Assembly (NCBI RefSeq): GCF_014596565.1
Contig: NZ_NOIN01000010.1
Span: forward strand, 101,429-165,428
DNA: 64,000 nt
Source of the DNA: Pseudomonas sp. PSB18
Lineage (GTDB): Bacteria; Pseudomonadota; Gammaproteobacteria; Pseudomonadales; Pseudomonadaceae
Reading direction: 5' to 3'
Every line of letters begins with the position of its first letter. Positions within the stretch are counted from its first letter, which is position 1. The notes below the pieces were generated by a model. That model ran no database searches. It was not told the DNA's origin and saw nothing but the letters and a program-made list of their open reading frames with translations. Below, piece by piece: positions 52,728-61,265 of this stretch. Position numbers and translations under genes: made by a program.

Positions 52728-52976
52728 CTACACGGGATCGTTGCGATGCCCCGGGGTGCTCTGCAGCTCATACCGCAATTCGTCGATCAGCTTCGCCAGG
52801 CTTTCTTCCGAGCGAACACTGTCGAGATTCAAGCCGCTCACCACCAGGTCCACCTCCCCGCTTTCACGGCGATAAAGACGGACGGTCAGGGTACCGTCGC
52901 CGTTGAGGCTGCATTCGCAGGACAGCGGCGAGAAACTTTCTTCGAGTCGGGCACGCAGGGGAGCCAATTGGGTCAT
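52728..52976 (-). CDS. DUF1652 protein
   Basis: An 82-residue protein showing the DUF1652 pattern of pseudomonads: RLEESFSPLSCECSLNGDGTL (split around residues 9-29), a strand with VDLVVSGLNLDSVRS and a C-terminal LAKLIDELRYEL helix. The function is unknown. GAGGGGG lies before the ATG at 52976. It is single. Confidence 0.85.
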   Translation of the reverse strand: MTQLAPLRARLEESFSPLSCECSLNGDGTLTVRLYRRESGEVDLVVSGLNLDSVRSEESLAKLIDELRYELQSTPGHRNDPV

Positions 52977-53217
52977 GGTCTGCCCCCTCAAAACCAGGCA
53001 CACAAAGGACCGGCAAACAACGCCGGGCCCCGGGTTTCAGCAGACATCCTGTCGATGGCACGTTGGCTTCGATCATTACACATTACGGCGTATTCCTTGA
53101 CTGTTTCGTGGGGACGCGGCACCACTTGAAAGTGCCGCACCCTCACATCCTAAGCAGCCGCCTGCCCGCCAGATACCCGAATTTGCACTAACCATTCCGG
53201 TGCATTTGCACTGGCTA

Positions 53218-54702
53218 TCATGGTGCCTTCATGTTCCAGTCATTTCCGAAAAGACCTCGCTCCCGGGCCCAGACAATGGCCTCGCTGCGGCTGTGAACAT
53301 CCAGTTTCGAGTACAGCGTGGCAACGTGGTTTCGCACGGTATTAGGCGCCAGCTTCAAGCGTGCGGCGATCTCCTTGTCCGCCAGGCCCTGGCAAATGAG
53401 CCCGAGCACATCACGCTCGCGAGCAGTCAGTTCGGTGTAGGAGGTGCTGGGCAATTGCGTGTTGATGCTCTTCACGTTGGCCAGCTTTTCAATCAGCGTA
53501 CGGCTGAACCAGGACGCATCCTTCATCACTTCCTCGATCGCTGCCACCAGCTCCAGTTGCGAGCGTTTGCGTTCGGTGATGTTCACCAGGACCAGCAGGT
53601 AACACGGTTGGTCCTGGATGATCACAGTGTCGGCCGCCACCTCACAGTCGATCATTTCGCCACCCTTCTTGCGGACCTTGACATCGACATTGGACACCGT
53701 CGCGGTTTTCTCCAGGCGGGCAAACAGCGTGGCACTGGCGTCCTTGTCGAGAAAGCCGATTTCCGCCACGGTCTTGCCAAAGAGTTCTTCGCTGGCGTAC
53801 CCGGTGGTGTCGAGGAAGGCCTCGTTGATTTCCAGCAACAGTTGCTCGGCGCTGCACACCAGGGTGGGCACGGGGGACAGGCGAAACGACTTGGCAAAGC
53901 GCTCCTCGCTCTGGCGCAGGGCCGTTTCGGCCTTGCGTCGCGGCTCCATGTCCATGAAGGAAAACAGCATGCAATCTTCGTCGTGCAGGTCCAGTGGCTG
54001 GCCGGCGACGATCACTTGCTTGCTCGTGCCTTCCGGCAATCTCAGTTCGGCCTGCATCTGCGGAATGGTTGCGCCCTGCCCCAGGCGCTCGATGGCCAGC
54101 TCACGGCGCTCGGCGGCCTCCAGCACATCCAACTCGTAGACCGAACGGCCGATCACCTGTTCGCGGCTGTAGCCGGTCATCTCCAGGAAGCCCTGGTTGA
54201 CCTTGATGTAGCGCAGGTCGCTGAGGCGGCAGATCACCGCCGGCGCCGGGTTGGCGCCGAAGGTCTTCTCGAAGCGCTGTTCGGCGCTGGCCCACTCCGT
54301 GGCGTCGCTGAGGATCAGCACCAGCAACGTCGGTGCGTCGTTACGATCGGTCAACACCATGCTGCGGATGCGGTGGACCCAGGTGCGGTCCGGATCGGCC
54401 ACCGGCGTGACCTCCACCAGCACATCGCTGAACTCATCGCCACGGGCGACCCGGGCGATGGGGTAGTTGTCCTCCGTCAAGGGGTGGTTGTTGCGATAAC
54501 GCAAATTGAAGCGCCGGGCATACTCCCGGGCATTTGCACCCAGGTCCGCGAGGCTCTTGACCCCGTGCATGTTCAGCACGGCCTCGTTGGCCCAGGCGAT
54601 GGTCTGGTCGACTTCGATCAACATCACCCCGTCCGACAGTCCGGCGATGATTTGCAGCAATTGACGACGATTGGTCTCCGTGGTCGGGACGTCCTGGCTC
54701 AT
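53218..54702 (-). CDS. PAS-domain LuxR-family regulator
   Basis: A 494-residue soluble regulator with three PAS-like modules (about 15-130, 142-260 and 275-390; note DLRYIKVNQGFLEMTGYSRE and EINEAFLDTTGYASEELFG), a short linker and a C-terminal LuxR helix-turn-helix (about 425-485, with LTARERDVLGLICQGLADKE and NTVRNHVATLYSKLDVHSR). There is no receiver or kinase domain, so it probably senses a ligand or redox state directly. It precedes the amidohydrolase gene by position but is separated from it by 96 bases and read leftward from its own start. The target genes are unknown. Confidence 0.9.
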   Translation of the reverse strand: MSQDVPTTETNRRQLLQIIAGLSDGVMLIEVDQTIAWANEAVLNMHGVKSLADLGANAREYARRFNLRYRNNHPLTEDNYPIARVARGDEFSDVLVEVTPVADPDRTWVHRIRSMVLTDRNDAPTLLVLILSDATEWASAEQRFEKTFGANPAPAVICRLSDLRYIKVNQGFLEMTGYSREQVIGRSVYELDVLEAAERRELAIERLGQGATIPQMQAELRLPEGTSKQVIVAGQPLDLHDEDCMLFSFMDMEPRRKAETALRQSEERFAKSFRLSPVPTLVCSAEQLLLEINEAFLDTTGYASEELFGKTVAEIGFLDKDASATLFARLEKTATVSNVDVKVRKKGGEMIDCEVAADTVIIQDQPCYLLVLVNITERKRSQLELVAAIEEVMKDASWFSRTLIEKLANVKSINTQLPSTSYTELTARERDVLGLICQGLADKEIAARLKLAPNTVRNHVATLYSKLDVHSRSEAIVWARERGLFGNDWNMKAP

Positions 54703-54798
54703 TGGGTCTCCATAGGTCAGAAGCGCATGGAGGTTACGACCGTCCGTGGTCGCCGTGCGTTCCCTTGTGGGCGGTGGCGAAGTCGCCGATTCGCTCGT

Positions 54799-56082
54799 TC
54801 AAGCCGCCATGCGTCCCTCGGCAATGGCCTGGGAAGCGGCCAGCATTGCCCGCAGCAGTACCGCGCAGCCGGCGGCAAGGTCGTCGGGGGCGGCGTTTTC
54901 AATCTCGTTGTGGCTGATCCCGCCTTCACAAGGCACGAAAATCATCCCCGCCGGGCCCAGCTCGGCCAGGAAAATCGCGTCATGGCCGGCGCCGCTGACG
55001 ATTTCCATATGGGACAGGCCCAGCCCCTGGGCTGCCCCGCGTACGGCGTCGACACAACCCGGGTCGAAATACAACGGTGGGAAGTCGGCGGTGGGGGTCA
55101 ACTCATACGTCAGGCCGTGTTGCCGGCAGGTGTCGTCGATGACCTGCTTGACCTCGGCGATCATCGAGTCCAGCCGTGCCGGTTCCAGATGACGGAAATC
55201 CAGGGTCATGCGCACTTCGCCCGGAATGACGTTGCGCGAGCCCGGATAGGCCTGCAGGCAACCGACGGTGCCGCAGGCATGGGGTTGATGGCCGAGGGCG
55301 GCGCGGTTGACGGCACCGACAATGATCGAGGCGCCAACCAGGGCGTCCTTGCGCAGGTGCATCGGGGTCGGACCGGCATGGGCCTCGACACCTCGCAGCG
55401 AGAGGTCGAACCACTTCTGCCCCAGTGCGCCCATGACGATGCCGATGGTCTTGTGTTCGTCTTCCAGGATCGGGCCCTGTTCGATGTGCGCCTCGAAATA
55501 GGCGCCCACCGGATGACCGGTGACCTGGCGAGGACCGGCATAGCCGATGGCATTCAGCGCTTGCCCCACGGTGATGCCTTCGGCGTCGACCTTGGCGAGG
55601 GTCTCTTCGAGGGTGAATTTCTCCGCGAACACCCCGGACCCCATCATGCACGGCGCGAAGCGCGAGCCTTCTTCGTTGGTCCACACCACCACTTCCAGCG
55701 GTGCTTCGGTTTCGATGTTCAGGTCATTGAGGGTGCGCAGCACTTCCAACCCGGACAGCACGCCGAAGCAACCATCGAACTTGCCACCAGTGGGCTGGGT
55801 ATCGATGTGACTGCCGGTCATCACCGGTGGCAGGATCGGATTGCGCCCCGGACGACGGGCGAAAATATTGCCCACCGCATCGATGCTGACGGTGCAGCCG
55901 GCCGCCTCGGCCCACTGCACGAACAGGTCCCGGGCCTGGCGGTCCAGGTCGGTCAAGGCCAACCGGCATACACCGCCCTTGACCGTGGCGCCCAATTGGG
56001 CCAGATCCATGAGCGACTGCCAGAGGCGATCGCGGTTGATGTGTTGATGGGTGGATTGCAGGACGTCGAGGGCGGCGTTCAT
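54799..56082 (-). CDS. pydC: Zn-dependent amidohydrolase, probable beta-ureidopropionase (N-carbamoyl-beta-alanine hydrolase)
   Basis: The 427-residue M20-type enzyme hydrolyses N-carbamoyl-beta-alanine, the last step of reductive uracil breakdown. Metal-site segments are visible: TGSHIDTQPTGGKFDGCFGV (about residues 84-103), NEEGSRFAPCMMGS (about 132-145) and SGAGHDAIFLAELGPAGMIF (about 380-399). N-carbamoyl-L-amino-acid hydrolases have the same motifs, so exact specificity is inferred from the neighbouring dihydropyrimidinase and dehydrogenase genes. The ATG at 56082 lies after an AAAGGAG. It follows the transporter gene in the same direction. Confidence 0.88.
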   Translation of the reverse strand: MNAALDVLQSTHQHINRDRLWQSLMDLAQLGATVKGGVCRLALTDLDRQARDLFVQWAEAAGCTVSIDAVGNIFARRPGRNPILPPVMTGSHIDTQPTGGKFDGCFGVLSGLEVLRTLNDLNIETEAPLEVVVWTNEEGSRFAPCMMGSGVFAEKFTLEETLAKVDAEGITVGQALNAIGYAGPRQVTGHPVGAYFEAHIEQGPILEDEHKTIGIVMGALGQKWFDLSLRGVEAHAGPTPMHLRKDALVGASIIVGAVNRAALGHQPHACGTVGCLQAYPGSRNVIPGEVRMTLDFRHLEPARLDSMIAEVKQVIDDTCRQHGLTYELTPTADFPPLYFDPGCVDAVRGAAQGLGLSHMEIVSGAGHDAIFLAELGPAGMIFVPCEGGISHNEIENAAPDDLAAGCAVLLRAMLAASQAIAEGRMAA

Positions 56083-56121
56083 AAGATCTCCTTTCTTCCA
56101 GTGTTTCGCTGTATTCGAAGC

Positions 56122-56191
56122 CGCCATCGCGATCAGGCTCGCTCCCACAGGGGAATTCATTGCACATGTGGGAGCGAGCCTGCTCGCGAAG
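56122..56191. repeat. REPIN, short outward-facing arrangement
   Basis: Two REP arms in inverse order to the long-spacer class (CATCGCGATCAGGCTCGCTCCCACA then TGTGGGAGCGAGCCTGCTCGCGA), separated by only about 17 bases. The same arrangement recurs at 59762-59826 and 62565-62630. Confidence 0.88.
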
Positions 56192-56201
56192 GGGCCCTCC
56201 T

Positions 56202-57680
56202 CTACACGGCGGATTTGGCGACGGATGGGCTCGCACGCAAACTGCACAACCCGTAATAGATCACCCCGCCCAGTGCCGAGCCGGTGAACCAGCCGTAGCT
56301 GTAGAACCAGTTGAACGCATCACTTCCCAGGGACAGCAGCGTCAATGCCACCGGCACGCCGAAAGCGATGAAACCGTTCCAGTTCCACGCGGGATAAACG
56401 TCGTCGCGGTACAACCCGGCCAGGTCCAGCTGTTGCTTCTTGATCAGGAAGTAATCCACCACCATGATCCCGGCAATCGGCCCCAGCAGGCTCGAATACC
56501 CCAGCAGCCAGTTGGAATACACCGATTCAAGGCTGACGTCGGAGACAATCCAGCCGAGTTTTTTCAGCAGTTCGTGGGCCATCAGCGCCAGCCCCACCAG
56601 CCCGGTCAGCATCACCGCCTTGGAACGGCCGATCAGCTTGGGCGCCAGGTTCTGGAAGTCATTGGTGGGCGAGACGATGTTGGCGGCGGTGTTGGTCGAG
56701 AGCGTGGCGACGATGATCAGCACCATGGCCAGCGCGACCCACAACGGGCTCTGGATATGCCCGATCAAGGTCACCGGATCGGAGACGGTCACGCCCACCA
56801 GTTTTTCCGAGGCGGCGGTCATGACCACGCCGAGGGAGGCGAACAGGAACATGGTCAGGGGCAAGCCGATGATCTGCCCCACGATCTGGTCCTTCTGGCT
56901 CTTGGCGTACCGGCTGAAGTCCGGAATGTTCAACGACAGGGTCGCCCAGAAACCGACCATGGCCGTCAGCCCCGCCAGGAAGTAGCTGGTCACGCCGGCA
57001 CCCTCGGGCCGTTTGGCCGGCACCGCCATCAGTTCGGTCAGGGAGACGTTGGGCAAGGCCCACACCAGCAGGCCGGCCCCCACCAGCACCAGCAGCGGCG
57101 CAGACAGGGTTTCCAGCCACTTGATCGATTCGGCCCCGCGCAACACCACCCACAGGTTCATGACCCAGAACATCATGAAACCGAGTACCTCACCCGTGCC
57201 CCCCAGGCTCTTCCAGCCGTCGAACACCGAACCGAGAAACAGGTGGATCGCCAGCCCGCCGAACATGGTCTGGATCCCGAACCAGCCGCACGCCACCAGG
57301 GCGCGGATCAGGCAAGGGACGTTGGAACCGATGACCCCGAAGGACGAGCGCAACAGCACCGGAAACGGAATGCCGTATTGGGTCCCGGCAAAGGCGTTCA
57401 GGGTCAGGGGAATCAGTACGATGATGTTGGCGAACAGAATCGCCAGCAGCGCCTCGCCCACCGTCAGGCCGAAATAGGCGGTGAGTACACCGCCGAGGGT
57501 GTAGGTCGGCACGCAGATCGCCATGCCGACCCACAGTGCGGTGATGTGCCATTTGTTCCAGGTTCGCTCATGCACCTTCGTCGGCGCGATGTCGTGGTTG
57601 TAACGGGGGCTCTCGAGTACGTCGCTGCCGGCGTCAAGCTCGAACAACCCGTCGCGCTCGGTCACAGTTGATCTGGTCAT
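56202..57680 (-). CDS. NCS1-family nucleobase/hydantoin:cation symporter
   Basis: A 492-residue transporter with twelve predicted helices of the NCS1 family. Signatures include SPRYNHDIAPTKVHERTWNK (about residues 23-42), GANIIVLIPLTLNAFAGTQYG-type helix 2, ACGWFGIQTMFGG (about 130-142) and NTAANIVSPTNDFQNLAP (about 337-354). I chose the ATG at 57680 because GGAG lies 6 bases upstream; an in-frame ATG at 57713 is possible. It should import uracil, thymine or related compounds for the adjacent pathway. Confidence 0.92.
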   Translation of the reverse strand: MTRSTVTERDGLFELDAGSDVLESPRYNHDIAPTKVHERTWNKWHITALWVGMAICVPTYTLGGVLTAYFGLTVGEALLAILFANIIVLIPLTLNAFAGTQYGIPFPVLLRSSFGVIGSNVPCLIRALVACGWFGIQTMFGGLAIHLFLGSVFDGWKSLGGTGEVLGFMMFWVMNLWVVLRGAESIKWLETLSAPLLVLVGAGLLVWALPNVSLTELMAVPAKRPEGAGVTSYFLAGLTAMVGFWATLSLNIPDFSRYAKSQKDQIVGQIIGLPLTMFLFASLGVVMTAASEKLVGVTVSDPVTLIGHIQSPLWVALAMVLIIVATLSTNTAANIVSPTNDFQNLAPKLIGRSKAVMLTGLVGLALMAHELLKKLGWIVSDVSLESVYSNWLLGYSSLLGPIAGIMVVDYFLIKKQQLDLAGLYRDDVYPAWNWNGFIAFGVPVALTLLSLGSDAFNWFYSYGWFTGSALGGVIYYGLCSLRASPSVAKSAV

Positions 57681-58305
57681 GTCCGCTCCACTGTTTTCAT
57701 TATTTTTGCTCATCGACGGGGCGATGGCCGGAGTACTTGCATGTAAAGCACGCTGGTGACCGACGACCCCGCTTGGCAACGCGGACACTCAATTACCGTG
57801 CCGAATAGCGCGCCGAGTTGACCGGTCGATCGATATAAGCGTTACAACTCTCTGAATCCCTGAGATAAAACAGCCATTCAAGGGCCCTGCTGCATTGTGC
57901 TGGTGCCGTCTTCAGGCTAGATGACGTGCGCATTCTGTCGAGCCCGGGATTCAAAGTGGTGCGCCTCGAATGAATGCAATGTGTCTAGAGCGCACGTCCA
58001 CAGCTTTCAAGCCGCTGATTTACCATGACAAATCTCGCTCAAATAACGATCCTGTCAAGTGCGTCAAAATGGTGAGCGCCCTCATCATTTTGGTGATTTA
58101 AATAATTAGTCTTTAATTTTCAACAAGTTATACACACAAACAACTTATTTAAAATAATCTTGATCATTTCAATAACTCCAGCTAGCGTCTAATCCTGACA
58201 GTCATGACAGGATCAAGAACCTGCTCAACTGCTCATCCGCCAAATCGTGATCTATAAAACATAAAGAACCGACATTCAGTCGGTCATGCCTGCGAGGAAC
58301 TCGGA
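57681..58305. promoter_or_regulatory. Divergent control region of the pyrimidine catabolism genes
   Basis: These 625 bases separate the leftward transporter and rightward dihydropyrimidinase genes. The region from 58040 to 58265 is strongly AT-rich. Three palindromic sites stand out: TTGACC-GGTCGA (57818-57829), TCCTG-a-CA-N4-TG-a-CAGGA (58193-58212) and ACCGAC-ATTCA-GTCGGT (58268-58284). They are operator candidates for the TetR-type regulator at 62655. No coding sequence is supported. Confidence 0.55.
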
Positions 58306-59745
58306 ATGTCTCTGTTGATCCGTGGCGCCACCGTCATTACCCATGATGAAAGTTACCGCGCCGATGTGTTCTGTGCCGACGGCATGATCAAGGCCATCGG
58401 CGAAAACCTGGATGTTCCGGCAGCGGTCGAAGTGCTCGATGGCAGCGGTCAATACCTGATGCCTGGCGGCATCGATCCCCATACCCATATGCAGTTACCG
58501 TTCATGGGCACGGTCGCCAGCGAGGACTTCTTCAGTGGTACCGCCGCAGGCCTGGCCGGAGGGACCACATCGATCATCGACTTCGTGATTCCCAATCCCC
58601 AGCAATCGCTGATGGAAGCCTTTCACCAATGGCGCGGCTGGGCCGAGAAAAGTGCCAGCGACTACGGTTTTCACGTCGCGATCACCTGGTGGAGCGAGCA
58701 GGTCCGTGAAGAAATGGCCGAGCTGGTCAACCATCACGGTGTGAACAGCTTCAAGCATTTCATGGCTTACAAGAACGCGATCATGGCCGCCGATGACACC
58801 CTGGTGGCGAGCTTCGAGCGCTGCCTGGAACTGGGCGCGGTGCCCACGGTGCATGCCGAGAACGGCGAGCTGGTCTACCACCTGCAACGCAAGCTGTTGG
58901 CCCAGGGCATCACCGGGCCCGAAGCCCACCCGCTGTCACGGCCATCGCAAGTGGAAGGCGAAGCCGCGAGCCGGGCCATCCGCATTGCCGAGACGCTGGG
59001 CACGCCGCTGTACCTGGTACACGTTTCCACCAAGGAGGCGCTGGACGAAATCACCTATGCCCGCAGCAAAGGCCAACCGGTCTACGGTGAAGTGCTCGCC
59101 GGACACCTGCTGCTGGACGACAGCGTTTATCGCCACCCCGACTGGCAGACCGCCGCCGGTTACGTGATGAGCCCACCCTTCCGCCCCCGCGGGCATCAAG
59201 AGGCGCTGTGGCACGGCTTGCAATCGGGCAACCTGCACACCACCGCCACCGACCATTGCTGTTTCTGCGCCGAACAGAAAGCCGCCGGCCGCGACGATTT
59301 CAGCAAGATCCCCAACGGCACCGCCGGCATCGAAGACCGCATGGCCGTGCTCTGGGACGAAGGAGTCAACAGCGGCAAGTTGTCGATGCAGGATTTCGTC
59401 GCACTGACCTCCACCAACACCGCGAAGATCTTCAATCTCTATCCCCGCAAAGGGGCGATCCGCGTCGGTGCCGACGCCGACCTGGTGCTCTGGGATCCCC
59501 AAGGCAGCCGCACGATTTCGGCCAAGACCCACCATCAGCAGGTGGACTTCAACATCTTCGAAGGCAAGACCGTGCGCGGCGTGCCCAGCCATACCATCAG
59601 CCAGGGTCGGCTGGTGTGGGCCGACGGAGACCTGCGGGCCGAGCGCGGGGTCGGGCGCTACATCGAACGACCGGCGTATCCGGCGGTGTTCGACTTACTG
59701 AGCAAGCGGGCTGAGTTGCAAAGGCCCACTGCCGTTAAACGCTGA
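58306..59745 (+). CDS. dht: Dihydropyrimidinase (hydantoinase)
   Basis: The 479-residue amidohydrolase opens dihydrouracil or dihydrothymine to the N-carbamoyl beta-amino acid. Metal ligands are visible in PGGIDPHTHMQLPF (about residues 53-66), the carboxylated lysine in GVNSFKHFMAYKNAI (about 145-159), TVHAENGELV (about 182-191), YLVHVSTKEAL (about 236-246) and the catalytic Asp in HTTATDHCCF (about 310-319). GAGGA lies before the ATG. It is the first rightward gene, with preT and preA following. Confidence 0.95.
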   Translation: MSLLIRGATVITHDESYRADVFCADGMIKAIGENLDVPAAVEVLDGSGQYLMPGGIDPHTHMQLPFMGTVASEDFFSGTAAGLAGGTTSIIDFVIPNPQQSLMEAFHQWRGWAEKSASDYGFHVAITWWSEQVREEMAELVNHHGVNSFKHFMAYKNAIMAADDTLVASFERCLELGAVPTVHAENGELVYHLQRKLLAQGITGPEAHPLSRPSQVEGEAASRAIRIAETLGTPLYLVHVSTKEALDEITYARSKGQPVYGEVLAGHLLLDDSVYRHPDWQTAAGYVMSPPFRPRGHQEALWHGLQSGNLHTTATDHCCFCAEQKAAGRDDFSKIPNGTAGIEDRMAVLWDEGVNSGKLSMQDFVALTSTNTAKIFNLYPRKGAIRVGADADLVLWDPQGSRTISAKTHHQQVDFNIFEGKTVRGVPSHTISQGRLVWADGDLRAERGVGRYIERPAYPAVFDLLSKRAELQRPTAVKR

Positions 59746-59761
59746 CAGCGGCCTTCGGCCG

Positions 59762-59826
59762 ATCGCGAGCAGGCTCGCTTCCACAGGGGAGCGCATTTCC
59801 AATGTGGGAGCGAGCCTGCTCGCGAT
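59762..59826. repeat. REPIN, short outward-facing arrangement
   Basis: Arms ATCGCGAGCAGGCTCGCTTCCACA and TGTGGGAGCGAGCCTGCTCGCGA around a GCGCATTTCCAA core, nearly the same core as at 62565-62630. It lies between dht and preT. Confidence 0.9.
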
Positions 59827-59897
59827 GGGGCCAGCGCAGCTCCCAGAAAAACACTGCCCATCAGAGGCAGCACCTCCAACACCGTGAGGCCCATTCC

Positions 59898-61265
59898 ATG
59901 ATCCAGCCCTTGAGCCACCTTCCCCATTCCCAGGAAGACCCGACTACCCTCGCCGCCCGCTTCAGCGACCTGGCGCCACCGCTCAACGCCAGGCAAGCCC
60001 ATCTGGAAGCGTCCCGATGCCTGTACTGCTACGACGCCCCGTGCGTGAACGCGTGTCCAAGCGACATCGATATTCCTTCGTTCATCCGCAACATCCATCA
60101 AGACAACGTCCAGGGCGCGGCCCAGAAAATACTCTCGGCCAACATTCTCGGCGGCAGTTGCGCCCGGGTTTGCCCTACGGAAATCCTGTGCCAGCAAGCC
60201 TGCGTGCGCAACAATAGCCAAGAATGCGCCCCGGTGTTGATCGGCCTGTTGCAACGCTACGCCGTGGACAATGCCCACTTCAGCGAACACCCGTTCAGAC
60301 GGGCCGCCACTACCGGCAAGCGCATCGCCGTGGTCGGTGCCGGCCCGGCGGGCTTGTCCTGCGCTCATCGCAGTGCGATGCATGGCCATGACGTGGTGAT
60401 GTTCGAAGCCCAAGACAAGGCCGGCGGTCTCAACGAGTATGGGATCGCCAAGTACAAACTGGTGGACGATTACGCCCAACACGAACTGGACTTCCTGCTG
60501 GAGATCGGCGGCATCGAAATCCGTCACGGTCAGAAGCTGGGCGAGAACCTCAGCCTGAGCGAACTGCACCAACAGTTCGACGCGGTGTTCCTCGGCCTCG
60601 GCCTGGCCGCCAGCAAACAACTGGGCCTGAGCGATGAACAAGCGCCGGGGTTGCTGGCCGCCACTGACTACATTCGCGAGCTGCGCCAGGCCGACGATCT
60701 CAGCCAGTTGCCGTTGGCCGACCGTTGCATCGTGCTCGGTGCCGGCAACACCGCCATCGACATGGCCGTGCAGATGGCGCGCCTCGGCGCCCGTGACGTC
60801 AGCCTGGTTTACCGTCGCGGGCTTGAGGACATGGGCGCGACCGGCCACGAACAGGACATTGCCAAGGCCAATCAGGTCCGCCTGCTGACCTGGGCGCAAC
60901 CGCAACAGGTGCTGCTCGACGATGCCGGACACGTGCGGGGCATGCGCTTCTCCCGCACCCACCTGGAAAATGGCCGGCTGGTCATCGATGCCGACACGTT
61001 CGACCTCCCCGCCGACGGCATTTTCAAGGCGATCGGCCAGGCTTTCGACGAGGACGCACTGGCGGACCCGCTGGCCCGAGAACTCCAGCGCCAGAACGGA
61101 CGGATCCTGGTGGACGAACAACTGCGCACCAGTATCCCCGGCGTGTATGCCGGCGGCGATTGCACCAGCCTGGACCAGGACCTCACCGTGCAGGCGGTGC
61201 AGCACGGCAAACTGGCCGCCGAGGCAATCAATGCCCAACTCATGCTCAACGTGGAGGCTGCGTAA
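59898..61265 (+). CDS. preT: NAD-dependent dihydropyrimidine dehydrogenase subunit PreT
   Basis: PreT is the electron-transfer subunit of the bacterial dihydropyrimidine dehydrogenase. The 455-residue protein has N-terminal cysteine clusters for [4Fe-4S] centres (CLYCYDAPCVNACP, about residues 41-54, and GGSCARVCPTEILCQQACV, about 87-105), then FAD and NAD motifs VVGAGPAGLSCAHRS (about 141-155) and VLGAGNTAIDMAVQMARLGA. The ATG at 59898 gives the usual N terminus; an upstream in-frame start would read through the REPIN. It abuts preA directly. Confidence 0.94.
   Translation: MIQPLSHLPHSQEDPTTLAARFSDLAPPLNARQAHLEASRCLYCYDAPCVNACPSDIDIPSFIRNIHQDNVQGAAQKILSANILGGSCARVCPTEILCQQACVRNNSQECAPVLIGLLQRYAVDNAHFSEHPFRRAATTGKRIAVVGAGPAGLSCAHRSAMHGHDVVMFEAQDKAGGLNEYGIAKYKLVDDYAQHELDFLLEIGGIEIRHGQKLGENLSLSELHQQFDAVFLGLGLAASKQLGLSDEQAPGLLAATDYIRELRQADDLSQLPLADRCIVLGAGNTAIDMAVQMARLGARDVSLVYRRGLEDMGATGHEQDIAKANQVRLLTWAQPQQVLLDDAGHVRGMRFSRTHLENGRLVIDADTFDLPADGIFKAIGQAFDEDALADPLARELQRQNGRILVDEQLRTSIPGVYAGGDCTSLDQDLTVQAVQHGKLAAEAINAQLMLNVEAA

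Noticed and set aside
53200..56256. A 1018-codon plus-strand frame across the LuxR and amidohydrolase genes
   Set aside because: It spans two genes with intact motifs on the other strand and has shadow-type composition.
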